The notes beneath the pieces were generated by a model. It saw nothing but the letters and a program-made list of their open reading frames with translations, made no database searches and had not been told where the DNA came from. Below, one piece after another: positions 8,568-15,113 of a DNA stretch of 22,894 bases; within the stretch, counting starts at the first letter, position 1; each line of letters opens with the position of its first letter. Made by a program: the position numbers and the translations under genes. Source of the DNA: an uncultured Acidimicrobiales bacterium (GTDB lineage Bacteria > Actinomycetota > Acidimicrobiia > Acidimicrobiales > UBA10347); NCBI GenBank assembly GCA_937942965.1, contig CALDGN010000405.1, positions 1 through 22,894 on the forward strand. The letters run 5' to 3'.

Positions 8568-9209
8568 ATGAGCGACCAACACAGCTCCGAGCCAGTTGAC
8601 TGGGACGCGGCGAGCGCTGCGTTGCGCTCGGCCGAGCGTGACCTCATGCTGCAACGCGAGCGGGTCGCCGAGATGCGGCGGGCGCTGCCTTCTGGGCCGG
8701 TGGTCGCCGACTACGAGTTTGGGTCCGAGGCAGGTCCGATTCGACTCGCTGAGCTGTCGACAGGTCCGGATCGGTCGCTCGTCGTCTACCACTTCATGTT
8801 TGGTGGGCGCCAAGGAGCGCCATGCCCTATGTGCTCCATGTGGGCTGACGGCTGGGACGCCGTCGCCAAGCATCTCGGCCAGCGGTTCGACTTCGCGCTG
8901 GTGACGCAGGGGACTGTCGACGAGAACCAGACCCTTGCCGCAGAGCGCGGCTGGGGCAATCTTCGATGGCTCTCGGCCTGCGATTCGTCGTTTAAGACGG
9001 ACTTTGGTTCGATGGACGACGAGGGAAACCAATCGCCCTTTATGACGGTGTTCGAGCGGGACGGAGCGGACCTGCGGCTGTCATGGTCGGGTGCGGCCCA
9101 GTACGACGCAGAGCAGTACCGTGGTGTCGACCTGCTCTCACCGGTCTGGCACCTGCTCGATCTGACACGAGAAGGACGCGGCGACTGGTTCCCTGCGTTG
9201 GAGTACTGA
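8568..9209 (+). CDS. DUF899-type thioredoxin-like protein
   Basis: A 213-residue protein with the signature of the DUF899 family: VVYHFMFGGRQGAPCPMCS (72-90) followed by MWADGWD, then a strand with LVTQGTVDE and a C-terminal LLDLTREGRGDWFP. The fold is thioredoxin-like, and Cys86-Pro-Met-Cys89 forms a CxxC pair that could be redox-active. Residues 10-40 are a charged helix. The biochemical role of this family is poorly defined. It starts 11 bases after the SDR stop with only a weak purine-rich site (GAGCAGAG) and is followed eight bases later by the thioesterase-like gene, so it belongs to the same transcript. Confidence 0.85.
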   Translation: MSDQHSSEPVDWDAASAALRSAERDLMLQRERVAEMRRALPSGPVVADYEFGSEAGPIRLAELSTGPDRSLVVYHFMFGGRQGAPCPMCSMWADGWDAVAKHLGQRFDFALVTQGTVDENQTLAAERGWGNLRWLSACDSSFKTDFGSMDDEGNQSPFMTVFERDGADLRLSWSGAAQYDAEQYRGVDLLSPVWHLLDLTREGRGDWFPALEY

Positions 9210-9217
9210 TCAAGTCG

Positions 9218-10039
9218 ATGGCTTATCCGCCCGATCATCATCTCTTGCGGGACCTGTCCGTCGTATCGTTTTGGACGGGCGACATGGACTCTCGTTTCAT
9301 CGCACCCTTGACGGAGCATGTCGCTCGCGCCGATGGAGCCATGGATGCCGGTCCGTTGTTCGCCGTGGCCGACTTGGCCGCCGCGAGCACGGCCATTGCC
9401 GGAGCCGACGGCGACTGGGCGGGCACGCTCGACCTTTCGGTCCGTATGACCGACGCAGTCACGACTGGCCCGCTCGTGATCGAAGGCTCGGTGTTGCGAG
9501 CTGGCGGCACGCTGGTCACCGTGCGCTCCGAAATCTATGACGGCGAGGGCACCGAAGAACCGTCTCGGTTTATCGGCACCACGATCGGCGGCTTTCGACG
9601 CATGCCGCGCAATCAGGACTACAACGCGGGACCACCGCAGGAGCGCGAGATCGGCGTGCGTCGCGAGTGGGCCCGGGCCGAATCGGGGTTCGATCGCAAG
9701 GTCTCGGACCAGGTCGGGCTCGTTGAAGTCTCGGGGGGCGTGGTCGCACTTGAGAAGTCGCCATACGTCACGAACAGCTTTGGCACGATCAATGGCGGAA
9801 CGACCGGGATCCTGATCTGTGCTGGCGCCGAGAGCGCCGTCGGCAACGAGTTCGTCGCGGTCGATGTCGACGTTCGCTACATCGGTCAAGCCAAGGCAGG
9901 GCCGGTGCGCACCGCGTGTGAGGTCTTGCGTGTCGGCGATGAACATGCTGTCGTCGATGTCATGGTGCACGACCTGAGCCAGGACCGGCGCACGATTGCT
10001 GCTGGTTCGGTCACCCTTCTCGCCCGAGACGCGCAATGA
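9218..10039 (+). CDS. Double-hotdog acyl-CoA thioesterase-like protein
   Basis: A 273-residue protein that reads as two tandem hotdog domains of PaaI/thioesterase type. In the first (about 40-130), GPLFAVADLAAAST is the central helix and LDLSVRMTDAV a core strand. In the second (about 175-270), NSFGTINGGTTGILICAGAE matches the PaaI helix region with NGG in place of the usual HGG, followed by VDVDVRYIGQAK. Hydrolysis of an acyl-CoA is the likely activity. The ATG at 9218 is chosen because the upstream in-frame part lies inside the DUF899 gene. Its stop overlaps the next start as ATGA, so it is coupled to the acyl-CoA dehydrogenase-like gene. Confidence 0.75.
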   Translation: MAYPPDHHLLRDLSVVSFWTGDMDSRFIAPLTEHVARADGAMDAGPLFAVADLAAASTAIAGADGDWAGTLDLSVRMTDAVTTGPLVIEGSVLRAGGTLVTVRSEIYDGEGTEEPSRFIGTTIGGFRRMPRNQDYNAGPPQEREIGVRREWARAESGFDRKVSDQVGLVEVSGGVVALEKSPYVTNSFGTINGGTTGILICAGAESAVGNEFVAVDVDVRYIGQAKAGPVRTACEVLRVGDEHAVVDVMVHDLSQDRRTIAAGSVTLLARDAQ

Positions 10040-11013
10040 CTGTTCCAGCCGACGCCACGCTCTTGGAACGCGCACAGCGCCTTGCCGACGAGGTTCTCTT
10101 TCCCCGCGCGCTCGAAGCTGATCGCGGCCCCGGCGTGCCGGTCGATCAACTTGACGCGCTCGCCGACGCCGGCCTGTATGGCGCATCGGTCCACACGGCA
10201 CCCGAGACCGTCACGACGCTCATCGAGACGCTGGCGTCGGGGTGCATGACAACGACGTTCGTGTGGGCCCAGCATCTGGGAGCGACGGCGGCAGCGCATT
10301 TCTCCGAACGGCCAGCGAACCGATTCGCCGAGGATCTTGCCGCTGGTCGGCTCCGCGGTGGCGTTGCGTTCGCGCACATGCTTCGCCCCGATCCGCCGCT
10401 CACCACAGCCGTGCGTATCGACGACGGCTGGGTGTTCAACGGCAGTGCGCCGTGGGTGACCGGATGGGGTCACATCGATCTGTTCCACGCCGCCGCTCGC
10501 CACGAGGGCGACATCGTGTGGGGGCTGCTCGACGCGACCGACTCGGCGACGCTGCGCTGTATCGAGCTCGATCTTGCGACCGTGGCGTCGACTCGGACGG
10601 TCGTCCTCGAGTACGACAACCACCCTGTTCCCGACGATCGAGTCACTCGGGTCGAGTCTCATGCGGCATGGCTCGCGGTCTATCGAGAGCGACTACGCAA
10701 CAACGGCTCGTTTCCATTGGGCGTGGCCTCTCGGTGCTGCACGTTGTTGGAACGGCCGGCGTTCGACCGCCGCCTGGCCGAGGTCCGCGACGCGCTCGAT
10801 GCAGCGTCGACCGAGGACATGCCCAGCGCCCGCGCCGACGCAGCGCTCTTTGCGGTGCAAGCCTCGACCGCTCTCGTCGCTGCAACCGGTGGGCGGGCGG
10901 TAACGCTCAATCACCACGCGCAACGATTGCACCGAGAAGCCATGTTCCTATTGGTGCAGGGTCAGACCCCGCAGATCCGCGAACACATGCTCGACCGGCT
11001 CGGACCGCTCTAA
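10036..11013 (+). CDS. Acyl-CoA dehydrogenase-like flavoprotein, short form
   Basis: A 325-residue protein with acyl-CoA dehydrogenase layout but shorter than the usual ~380 residues: a reduced N-terminal helical domain (1-105), a beta domain with RIDDGWVFNGSAPWVTGWG (127-145), and a C-terminal helical bundle ending QRLHREAMFLLVQGQTPQIR. In classical enzymes one common site of the catalytic Glu is the YEGT motif near this end; here the segment reads VQGQT, so that Glu is absent. It may use another base, or be a flavin monooxygenase-like or otherwise divergent member. It starts on the ATGA overlap with the thioesterase-like gene and is the last gene of the operon. Its stop lies in the loop of a hairpin. 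Confidence 0.75.
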   Translation: MTVPADATLLERAQRLADEVLFPRALEADRGPGVPVDQLDALADAGLYGASVHTAPETVTTLIETLASGCMTTTFVWAQHLGATAAAHFSERPANRFAEDLAAGRLRGGVAFAHMLRPDPPLTTAVRIDDGWVFNGSAPWVTGWGHIDLFHAAARHEGDIVWGLLDATDSATLRCIELDLATVASTRTVVLEYDNHPVPDDRVTRVESHAAWLAVYRERLRNNGSFPLGVASRCCTLLERPAFDRRLAEVRDALDAASTEDMPSARADAALFAVQASTALVAATGGRAVTLNHHAQRLHREAMFLLVQGQTPQIREHMLDRLGPL

Positions 11014-11027
11014 CAGCCTGAGCGGTC
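11003..11027. terminator. GC-rich hairpin between convergent genes (candidate terminator)
   Basis: GACCGCTC at 11003-11010 pairs with GAGCGGTC at 11020-11027, an 8-bp perfect stem around a 9-base loop that contains the TAA stop of the acyl-CoA dehydrogenase-like gene. It sits just before the end of the opposing lipoprotein gene. There is no clear U-tract, as is common in high-GC actinobacteria. Bidirectional termination is inferred. Confidence 0.5.
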
Positions 11028-11038
11028 AGTTCGCCCAG

Positions 11039-11599
11039 CTAGAACGCAGCAGCCATGTCCTCGACGCTTGCGTCGCACCGGTCCGCGGTCTGCTCAATGA
11101 ACTCAGCTGGTGGTGAGGCGGCCGCGAAAAAGGCTTCTGCGTCGGGGATGGTGAGCTCACTAATCCACTCGCCGATGTTCTCGACGGTGCAGGCCCAGAC
11201 GGACTCTGGGAGGGCGGGGTTCGTGCTTGGCAACCACTGCGAGACGACCGTCTTGTTGCAGGCTGAAAGCGCAATGAGCGAGGCCGTCCCTTCGCCGGTA
11301 AAGGCGATCCCCTCTGACTCCAATCGATCGATCACACAGCTCGTTGCGCTTTCGAAGTCCTCGAGTTCGGAGATGCCGAGTTGGATCATCATCAAGTCGA
11401 GCTTGTCGACCGCGATCTCTTGCTCGGTCCGGTTGTCCGCAATCGTGCTCGTCGGCTCAACGACAATGGTCGTTTCCTCGGACGGCGCCTCGGTCGCATC
11501 GGCAGCTGTCGATGACTCCTCATCGCTTCCACAGCTGGTGAGGATGAAGAGGACGGCTATCGAAACAAGGCACAGGCGTCGCAGGAAAGGTGAGTTCAT
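11039..11599 (-). CDS. Small secreted lipoprotein with four mature cysteines
   Basis: A 186-residue protein. A type II signal peptide (basic LRRL, hydrophobic core) ends in the lipobox ILTSC with Cys23. After a Ser/Thr/Glu-rich linker (24-57), the mature domain (about 60-186) is acidic and helical and contains Cys88, Cys114, Cys137 and Cys175, compatible with two disulfides outside the membrane. I do not recognise the family; small four-cysteine lipoproteins of this kind are common in actinobacteria. The ATG at 11599 has no good Shine-Dalgarno, but a promoter TTGACT-16-TACAGT ends nine bases before it, so a leaderless or nearly leaderless message is likely. It is divergent from the PhoX-like gene. 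Confidence 0.8.
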   Translation of the reverse strand: MNSPFLRRLCLVSIAVLFILTSCGSDEESSTAADATEAPSEETTIVVEPTSTIADNRTEQEIAVDKLDLMMIQLGISELEDFESATSCVIDRLESEGIAFTGEGTASLIALSACNKTVVSQWLPSTNPALPESVWACTVENIGEWISELTIPDAEAFFAAASPPAEFIEQTADRCDASVEDMAAAF

Positions 11600-11602
11600 C
11601 GC

Positions 11603-11639
11603 CCGTTGACTGTAGAGCCCGATCCTTGGCAGTCAACGG
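11603..11639. repeat. 10-bp inverted repeat over a promoter
   Basis: CCGTTGACTG (11603-11612) and CAGTCAACGG (11630-11639) are perfect inverted copies separated by 17 bases. The arms cover the -35 and -10 hexamers of the lipoprotein promoter. This looks like a binding site for a dimeric or tetrameric regulator; the arm spacing (27 bases start to start) is about 2.5 helical turns. The function is inferred. Confidence 0.55.
11609..11636 (-). promoter_or_regulatory. Promoter of the lipoprotein gene
   Basis: On the minus strand TTGACT (11636-11631) and TACAGT (11614-11609) are separated by 16 bases, a good match to the housekeeping-sigma consensus. The start codon at 11599 follows the -10 by nine bases, so transcription should start one to three bases before the ATG or at it. 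Confidence 0.6.
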
Positions 11640-11685
11640 CGTCCGCCGCCTTGAGTCACGCCAATAATCGCCACGCCGGGGCGAA

Positions 11686-11702
11686 TCACCTAGGCCTGGT
11701 GA
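11686..11702. repeat. Inverted repeat upstream of the PhoX-like gene
   Basis: TCACC-TAGGCCT-GGTGA is a 5-bp inverted repeat with a 7-base spacer, 24 bases upstream of the putative -10 of the PhoX-like gene. It is a possible operator; the short arms make chance likely. Confidence 0.25.
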
Positions 11703-11726
11703 GGCCCGTCCCCGGAGCCTCCCAAG

Positions 11727-11732
11727 TACGGT
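11727..11732 (+). promoter_or_regulatory. -10 element of the PhoX-like gene (leaderless)
   Basis: TACGGT fits TANNNT and is followed by exactly six bases and the ATG at 11739, the same spacing as at 19066 and 21978. There is no recognisable -35 and no Shine-Dalgarno, so a leaderless transcript starting at the A of the ATG is inferred. Confidence 0.45.
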
Positions 11733-11738
11733 GACGCC

Positions 11739-13601
11739 ATGGTCGCCGACGCTTCCAACTCGACCCGCCGTGCGTTCTTGCGTCGGGCATTGACGGCCAC
11801 GGCGGTCACGACCGCTGTGCCGATCGCGGCGCTTGCGCCGTCTGCGTCGGCCGCCGAAGAAGGCGCCAGCCCCTACGGGTCGTTGTTCGACGACGGCAAT
11901 GGCGTGCTGTTACCCGCTGGCTTCACAGCCCAGATCGTCGCGGTGACGGGCCAGACCGTGCCCGGAACTTCGTACGTATGGCGCGGCGCTCCCGATGGAG
12001 CTGCAACGTTCAGCGATGGCCTCGGTGGTTGGTACCACGTCGTGAACCACGAGACCGGAGCTGGAGACGGAGGCGGCGTCTCGGCCTTGCACTTCAACGC
12101 GTCGGCCACCGTGACGAACGCGTACTCGATCCTGACCGGCACCAACCGAAACTGCGCTGGCGGTCCGACGCCGTGGGGAACCTGGCTGTCGTGCGAAGAA
12201 GTCTCCACCGGGCTGGTGTACGAATGCTCGCCCGGCTTCGCTTCCCAAGGGGTGGTGAAGCCAGCGCTCGGCCGCTGCAACCACGAGGCCGTCGCCGTCG
12301 ACCCGGTTGGGCGACGCCTGTACCTCACCGAAGATCGCGGCGACGGGCTGCTCTACCGATTCACGCCCGACGCCTATCCGAATCTCGACTCGGGTGTGCT
12401 CGAGGCAGCCGTCTTCGCCAACGGGATCGCAAGCTGGGTTGAAATCCCAGACCCCGATGCCGCCGGCAACGAGATGCGATACCAGGTCGACGCGACCCGT
12501 TTCGCCGGCGGCGAAGGCATCTGGTACCACAACGGTCGCGTCTACTTCACGACGAAGGGCGACAACGGCGTCTGGGACCTCGAGCTTTCGACCGGACGGC
12601 TCACCCGTGTCTGGGCTGGGAACTCGGGAGACCCGTCACGAGACCAGCTCACCGGCGTCGACAACATCGTCGTCGAAAGCGGCTCGGGCGATCTGTTCGT
12701 CGCCGAGGACGGCGGCAACATGGAAATCGTGCTGATCACTGCCCAAGGCGTGGTCTCGCCGTTTCTACGCCTGGTCGGTCACGGCGGATCCGAGATCACC
12801 GGCCCGTGCTTCAACCCACGTGGCGATCGCATGTTCTTCAGTTCGCAGCGTGGCACGAATGGTGCCGGCATTACGTACATGGTGAGCGGACCGTTCCGGG
12901 GCGGCCCCGGCCTCCCGGCGACGCCGACTCCGACAGCCACGGCGACCCCCACGCTGACGCCAACGCCGGATCCGACCGCAACAGCGACCGCTGTCCCGAC
13001 CGCGACGGCGACGGTCGCCCCCACGCCGACCACGACGTCAGGCGAAGGGCAAGGCTCGGGCACGATTCTCACGCCGACTGCGGTTGCGGCGGCAACCGCC
13101 GAGCCGACGCCTACTGAGCGACCGGTGACCGAACCAACCTCGACAGAATCCACCTCTACCGAGGAAGCTGAAGAGCCGACCGCAACGCCAGCCCCCGAGG
13201 CCACCGGCGAGCCGGCCGACGACGCTGCTGCCGGCGACCTGGACGGTCGTGGTGGGCGCAGCGCAGGCGAGAGTAACGCTGGCGGGAACGGCGAGGCAGC
13301 GGACGTTGGCGATGCGGACTCAGAAGATGCGGACTCAGACGATGCCCTGGTAGACGAAGACGAGACAGCGGCGGCGCCAGAAGCAACACCCGCTGTTCCC
13401 GAGCCGACGAGAACTCCGGTCGCTGAGGCGATCGTGCTCGACCCCGAGACACCGGACCCTGGCGCAACCTTCGTCGGGGCCGCGGCCACTGACGATGACG
13501 ACACGGCGACAACCGTCGTCGGCGTGACGGCACTTGCTGCCGGCGTTGCGGGGGCTGGCTTGTTCGCGCTGCGACGGCGCCAAGCCTCGCAAGAGGAGTA
13601 G
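11739..13601 (+). CDS. PhoX-like (DUF839) phosphatase with long stalk and C-terminal anchor
   Basis: A 620-residue exported protein. Residues 1-38 are a Tat-type signal peptide (STRRAFLRR, cleavage near SASA). Residues about 45-390 match the PhoX/DUF839 family: VVNHETGAG (101-109), GTWLSCEE (147-154), CNHEAVAVDP (180-189), GGEGIWYH (257-264) and VAEDGGN (321-327). PhoX enzymes are Tat-exported phosphomonoesterases using calcium and iron, and the Cys152-Glu-Glu motif is the best marker seen here. Residues 393-500 are a Pro/Thr/Ala-rich stalk, 505-545 are acidic and Gly-rich, and about 590-610 is a membrane helix followed by RRRQ, so the enzyme is probably held at the surface. No sortase motif precedes the helix. 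Phosphate scavenging is inferred; no Pho box was identified. Confidence 0.85.
   Translation: MVADASNSTRRAFLRRALTATAVTTAVPIAALAPSASAAEEGASPYGSLFDDGNGVLLPAGFTAQIVAVTGQTVPGTSYVWRGAPDGAATFSDGLGGWYHVVNHETGAGDGGGVSALHFNASATVTNAYSILTGTNRNCAGGPTPWGTWLSCEEVSTGLVYECSPGFASQGVVKPALGRCNHEAVAVDPVGRRLYLTEDRGDGLLYRFTPDAYPNLDSGVLEAAVFANGIASWVEIPDPDAAGNEMRYQVDATRFAGGEGIWYHNGRVYFTTKGDNGVWDLELSTGRLTRVWAGNSGDPSRDQLTGVDNIVVESGSGDLFVAEDGGNMEIVLITAQGVVSPFLRLVGHGGSEITGPCFNPRGDRMFFSSQRGTNGAGITYMVSGPFRGGPGLPATPTPTATATPTLTPTPDPTATATAVPTATATVAPTPTTTSGEGQGSGTILTPTAVAAATAEPTPTERPVTEPTSTESTSTEEAEEPTATPAPEATGEPADDAAAGDLDGRGGRSAGESNAGGNGEAADVGDADSEDADSDDALVDEDETAAAPEATPAVPEPTRTPVAEAIVLDPETPDPGATFVGAAATDDDDTATTVVGVTALAAGVAGAGLFALRRRQASQEE
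13311..13340 (+). repeat. Two tandem 15-bp repeats inside the PhoX-like gene
   Basis: GATGCGGACTCAGAA is followed directly by GATGCGGACTCAGAC, differing only in the last base. Together they encode an acidic DADSE-DADSD segment of the stalk. This suggests slippage-prone, variable linker length. Confidence 0.7.
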
Positions 13602-13607
13602 AGCGAG

Positions 13608-14354
13608 CTACCAGACCGCCGAGCGGTCGAGGTCCAACACCTCGCGGATCCGGTCGAGCATGGGTGCAAAGTCAGCGTGACGGGTCGTCCGACCTGCCGA
13701 CGGGTCTGCGTCGATGGATGCCCAGTCCTGCGCGCCAAATCGATCGTCGACCCGTTGCTTCCACGCATCCGCGCAACTCGCGAACGGACCGCTGATGACC
13801 CCTTCAGAGACGGCGTCGGCCTCGCCGGCGGCCCCGTCGAACATGGCGAGCGCCATCGGGAGCAGCCGACCGAGTGCGGTCTGAAGACGGCCGGCGGCAT
13901 CGTCGACGGTCAGTAGCGCATCGAGAAGCGCATCGCCGTGGCGGCGATGGAAGCGCTCTTCGGACTCGGCTCGCACCGCAATGTCGGCCAACGCCTGAAC
14001 CGAGGAGCCAGCAAACAGTTGCCAGCGCAGTTCCTCGGCGCTGTCATAGAGCCAGTGCCGCACGAGCGTGTCGCCCCAGTCTTCGAGCGTGCACTCGACC
14101 AGCGCACAGCTGCGCCACTCGTCGGCATCGCGGAAGAACGCGATCGCATCGATGGCGGCGTCGTCGCCGCCGACGAGGACCTCGAACAACAGCGCCGCAT
14201 GGCCGAGCTCGTCCTGGCCGATGCTGGCGAATGCCAGATCTTCTTCGAGGAATGGAGCAACACCGATCCACTCGGTGTGCTGCTGGCCCATCAAGTGCTC
14301 ATCGTCGGCAAAGGCGAGAATGACCTCGCGTGCTGCGGGGGAGAGGTCGCTCAT
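13608..14354 (-). CDS. paaC: Phenylacetyl-CoA epoxidase subunit PaaC
   Basis: A 248-residue ferritin-like helical protein. The block HTEWIGVAPFLEEDLAF (26-42) lines up with the PaaC block LGEWCGHAPELEIDLAL, and RHADFAPMLDRI near the end is also typical. In E. coli PaaC partners PaaA as a structural subunit and has lost its iron ligands. Here DELGH (48-52) replaces the E. coli LDLLGQ and EERFH (132-136) is present, so Glu28, Glu49, His52, Glu107 or 108, Glu133 and His136 could bind a diiron centre. The start overlaps the paaB stop as ATGA. It is the last gene of the operon and ends six bases from the PhoX-like stop on the other strand. Confidence 0.88.
   Translation of the reverse strand: MSDLSPAAREVILAFADDEHLMGQQHTEWIGVAPFLEEDLAFASIGQDELGHAALLFEVLVGGDDAAIDAIAFFRDADEWRSCALVECTLEDWGDTLVRHWLYDSAEELRWQLFAGSSVQALADIAVRAESEERFHRRHGDALLDALLTVDDAAGRLQTALGRLLPMALAMFDGAAGEADAVSEGVISGPFASCADAWKQRVDDRFGAQDWASIDADPSAGRTTRHADFAPMLDRIREVLDLDRSAVW
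13614..13628. terminator. Hairpin inside the end of paaC (candidate terminator)
   Basis: GACCGC-CGA-GCGGTC is a 6-bp GC stem with a 3-base loop, 12 bases beyond the PhoX-like stop and within the last codons of paaC. Its stem shares GACCGC/GCGGTC with the hairpin at 11003-11027. There is no U-tract. It could end PhoX transcripts, but it is also constrained by the paaC coding sequence. Confidence 0.3.
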
Positions 14355-14644
14355 GCGGTTTCCTCAGCAATCTTGAGCTGCTCGCGAATTTCCTTGCGCC
14401 GGGCAGCCACGGCTTCGCCGCTGTGGTGACGATGCGGCTTGTCCGCGTTCGGAGCGAAGAACGCCGGGTCCTCGGTCACGATCGAGTCGCGGGCGACAAC
14501 CCACACTCGATCGCCTTCGCCGCGGCGCACGTAGCACTCTCGGGCTGCGATGACCGCCAGTTCGTCGTCGGCAGCTTCGAGCGCGCCCGCATGGCGGAAC
14601 TCGTCGCGGCCGTCTTTCTTGAGGAAAACCTCGTAGATCGTCAC
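14351..14644 (-). CDS. paaB: Phenylacetyl-CoA epoxidase subunit PaaB
   Basis: A 97-residue small protein, the usual PaaB size. It begins TIYEVFLKKDGRDEFRHAG and continues with the ELAVIAARECYVRRGEG segment typical of PaaB, which bridges PaaAC heterodimers in the multicomponent epoxidase. The frame is open far upstream, but the GTG at 14644 is the right start: GGAG sits five bases before it, and the upstream part only shadows paaD. It begins one base after the paaD stop, and its own stop overlaps the paaC start (ATGA). Confidence 0.9.
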   Translation of the reverse strand: MTIYEVFLKKDGRDEFRHAGALEAADDELAVIAARECYVRRGEGDRVWVVARDSIVTEDPAFFAPNADKPHRHHSGEAVAARRKEIREQLKIAEETA

Positions 14645-14645
14645 A

Positions 14646-15113
14646 TCAGCTCCGCATGACTTCGACGGTTTCGTGGCACGACGAGCAGCGGTGGACCGAG
14701 CGGCAGCGGCTCGGTCCGAACAGCGACTGCTCGACGGTAGGTGCGCCGCAACGCGGGCACGACGGTGCCCGGCGTCCGATCTCGACGGCGACGGTGAACT
14801 CGCTCGCCAACTGCTGGCGAGCATCGTGGCTGATCCGCTCGACGGTCCACGCGGGGCTGGTAAGCCATGTGACTGACGTCGTGCGTACGCCCTCGACGGC
14901 GTCGACTGCCTGGGAAACGTCGGCGGCGATCACGGCGAGCGCAGGGCAGCCGGAAAAGGTCGGCACCAAGCCGATGGCGACCGCGCCGCTCTCGTCGATC
15001 TCGATGGCTTCGAGCAAGCCGAGGTCCACGATCGACACGCCCGGATACTCGGGATCGTCGACCGAGGCCACCGCTTGGTGAACGGCCAGTTCCAATTCTT
15101 GGTGTCGGCTCAC
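14646..15113 (-). CDS. paaD: Phenylacetate pathway protein PaaD (DUF59 plus zinc-ribbon)
   Basis: A 155-residue protein. An N-terminal DUF59/MIP18-like domain contains PTFSGCPALAVIAADV (51-66) with Cys56, the motif seen in Fe-S assembly helpers. The C-terminus is a Cys cluster (Cys119, 122, 137, 143, 146) expected to bind zinc or an Fe-S cluster. PaaD is needed for epoxidase function in known systems, probably in Fe-S maturation of the reductase PaaE. The GTG at 15113 overlaps the paaA stop as GTGA, which fixes the start; the longer frame to 15470 is a shadow of paaA. Here paaD lies between paaA and paaB, not after paaC. Confidence 0.9.
   Translation of the reverse strand: MSRHQELELAVHQAVASVDDPEYPGVSIVDLGLLEAIEIDESGAVAIGLVPTFSGCPALAVIAADVSQAVDAVEGVRTTSVTWLTSPAWTVERISHDARQQLASEFTVAVEIGRRAPSCPRCGAPTVEQSLFGPSRCRSVHRCSSCHETVEVMRS

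Noticed and set aside
12914..12945. Possible sortase-like LPAT motif in the PhoX-like protein (LPATPTP)
   Set aside because: It lies about 195 residues before the C-terminal helix, whereas sorting motifs sit directly before it; Gly is also missing.
12900..13120. Repetitive Thr/Pro/Ala-coding DNA that might be taken for a CRISPR or satellite array
   Set aside because: There are no fixed-length repeats and spacers; the pattern is explained by codons of a low-complexity stalk.
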